Shown: positions 62,815 through 64,000 of the stretch, in pieces
How positions within the stretch are numbered: position 1 is the stretch's first letter
Layout of the letters: each line of letters opens with the position of its first letter
NCBI GenBank assembly: GCA_032209605.1
Contig: JASFXZ010000035.1
Location: 6,053,748 to 6,117,747, forward strand
Length of the DNA stretch: 64,000 nt
Source: Mactromeris polynyma
Lineage: Eukaryota; Mollusca; Bivalvia; Venerida; Mactridae
Reading direction: 5' to 3'
Translations under genes and position numbers: made by a program
Notes under the pieces: model-generated
What the model was told of the DNA's origin: nothing
Database searches by the model: none
What the model saw: the letters and a program-made list of their open reading frames with translations, nothing else

Positions 62815-62973
62815 TTTATTCGACAACCGTCTATCCGAATACTTGGTATCATCCGAAATAAATATTAGGCCCCGATGTATCTTTTTGAACGTCGAATTAA
62901 ACTAGGCTATTCGAAACCATGTATTACTCGAATAATACCCGATAAATTCGAATGAACGAGGTCCGACTGTATT
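62815..62973 (-). mobile_element. pogo/Tigger-like MITE, best copy
   Basis: Minus strand: TACAGTCGGACCTCGTTCAT, TTCGAATTTATCGGG..., ending at GAATAAACTGTG. Same family as 14630 and 41515. Confidence 0.55.
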
Positions 62974-63584
62974 TATTGTTTCTCTTAAAGTCAGCATAGA
63001 CATTTTGACCCTATGTAATTGTACAAACATTGCCAGCTTAAATGTTTTCGACTGCATTGTAAGTGACGAAACCTGAATTAATTGTAATTAAATATAGTTT
63101 GCCCCTTATGGCAGAGGTTTATCCATCGGACTCATTACCAGACTGAATATGACTAGCACTGACTGGAGTTTTTAGAATCTTTTCCAAAGAATATTATGAT
63201 GTGTATGTATACAATATGCTGAGGGTTTTGTCATGCATAAATGACAAAATCATGTAATAAGTAATGCAAGGGAGGTAATTAGGATATGAATAAATAAAGG
63301 AAAATAAAACATTCCCTCGGTGGTTATCTTCCCTGGACCAGTCTACACCCGCATTTTCACAACGATTATCTCCCATTCTCTCTATTTCATAAAGGGAGGC
63401 CACTGCGTAAGATATCGGAGGAGAAATTTGTTCGAGTATTTTCCCCTGACGTGCACAGAACTTGTACAAGTCTTGGAGTACAGCAACACAATGTAGTTCA
63501 TTAATTTTAATGACACACGTCATCTAGTATTTAGTGTTCTGTCTGGTAATTGTTGGATTTTAATGTATAATTTTCTACTTTTAG

Positions 63585-63763
63585 CCATCAAACTCAAGGT
63601 TCTTCCGCCCCCGTCTTTCTGAACTTAGATATACTATTGCTGCGACCCAACAAACATACTATCAGTCAAGTTTTCCAAAGACGACCGGGAATGCTGGTTT
63701 ACGGGCAAATACGTGTCCTTGCCTCCGTCGGCTATGCATTAGTTCGACTTTCCAAGACTGGAG
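63585..63763 (+). CDS. Possible internal exon of an unknown gene
   Basis: The stretch is open from an acceptor (TTTTCTACTTTTAG) to a strong donor (GGAG|GTAAGTCC): 179 nt, about 59 residues, including APVFLNLDILLLRPNKH and VLASVGYALVRLSKTG. It enters in phase 2 and leaves in phase 1. I do not recognise a family, and no neighbouring exon is visible before the window ends. It could be chance. Confidence 0.3.
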
Positions 63764-64000
63764 GTAAGTCCGGTGTAAGCCGCGGTGCGCCGATATCATC
63801 AGATAGGCAAAGCGGCAATTAATATACCAGCGTTACACGCGTGTCAACGATCCTACATGGGTTTATCTCATTATAATCATGGACATGGTTTATATGTCCG
63901 TGTTATCATTATTGTATATGGAAGAAAAAAGCAAATGTGAGAGGCACAAAGGTTATTTTCTTTATTATAAATCATATATTACGGTGGTCAGGTGACAAAC

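Overview
The window looks like intergenic and accessory DNA from an animal nuclear genome. The genes have introns with GT/AG splice sites. The sequence is AT-rich and packed with LINE ends, tRNA-headed SINEs, TA-flanked MITEs, microsatellites and minisatellites. The repeat style (SINE tails with the ATATACGGCGG module, (TTTG)n LINE tails) and an expanded family of death-domain TNF-receptor-like genes fit a marine mollusc, most likely a bivalve. The species cannot be named from the sequence alone.

The only gene family I can support is a cluster of single-pass receptors with TNF-receptor-type cysteine-rich repeats outside and a death-domain-like region inside. All copies share six exons: (1) leader plus first Cys cluster, (2) a Cys-rich repeat, (3) stalk, (4) membrane segment, (5) acidic/Ser/Gly linker, (6) CxC-x5-CxC motif plus death domain. 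Intron phases are 0, 2, 1, 1, 1. The five loci are A (+ strand, 3635-7849, clear pseudogene), B (- strand, 13933-16712, exon 1 missing), C (- strand, 28953-30935, exons 1-3 missing), D (- strand, 40818-44196, full reading frame but no normal signal peptide) and E (- strand, 54742-60797, complete with signal peptide). A sixth scrap at 48482-49345 has a death-domain exon fused to about 81 copies of ACGA. E is the best candidate for a working receptor.

Layout: a 5'-truncated LINE with a reverse transcriptase frame (1-2680), a 690-bp MITE (2757-3446), pseudogene A (3.6-7.85 kb), then a collinear tandem segmental duplication: unit 1 at 7843-31095 (genes B and C) and unit 2 at 33162-56870 (gene D and the 3' half of gene E). 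A 2-kb unshared spacer at 31.1-33.16 kb separates them. The 5' exons of E and a SINE follow (57-60.9 kb), then a SINE with an internally expanded 59-bp VNTR (61.4-62.3 kb) and a possible isolated exon near 63.6-63.8 kb. Within each unit there is an older inner tandem duplication (17.9-20.85 and 20.88-25.4 kb in unit 1; 44.45-47.2 and 47.2-51.2 kb in unit 2). Each inner copy carries its own minisatellite in the same place.

Differences between the two units record what happened after they split: SINE and LINE-tail insertions in one unit only, a 66-bp minisatellite that is single-copy in unit 1 and about 11 copies in unit 2, loss of exon 1 from gene B, and insertion of the sixth receptor scrap in unit 2. 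A merged-haplotype assembly error is a real alternative to a true tandem duplication and should be excluded first.
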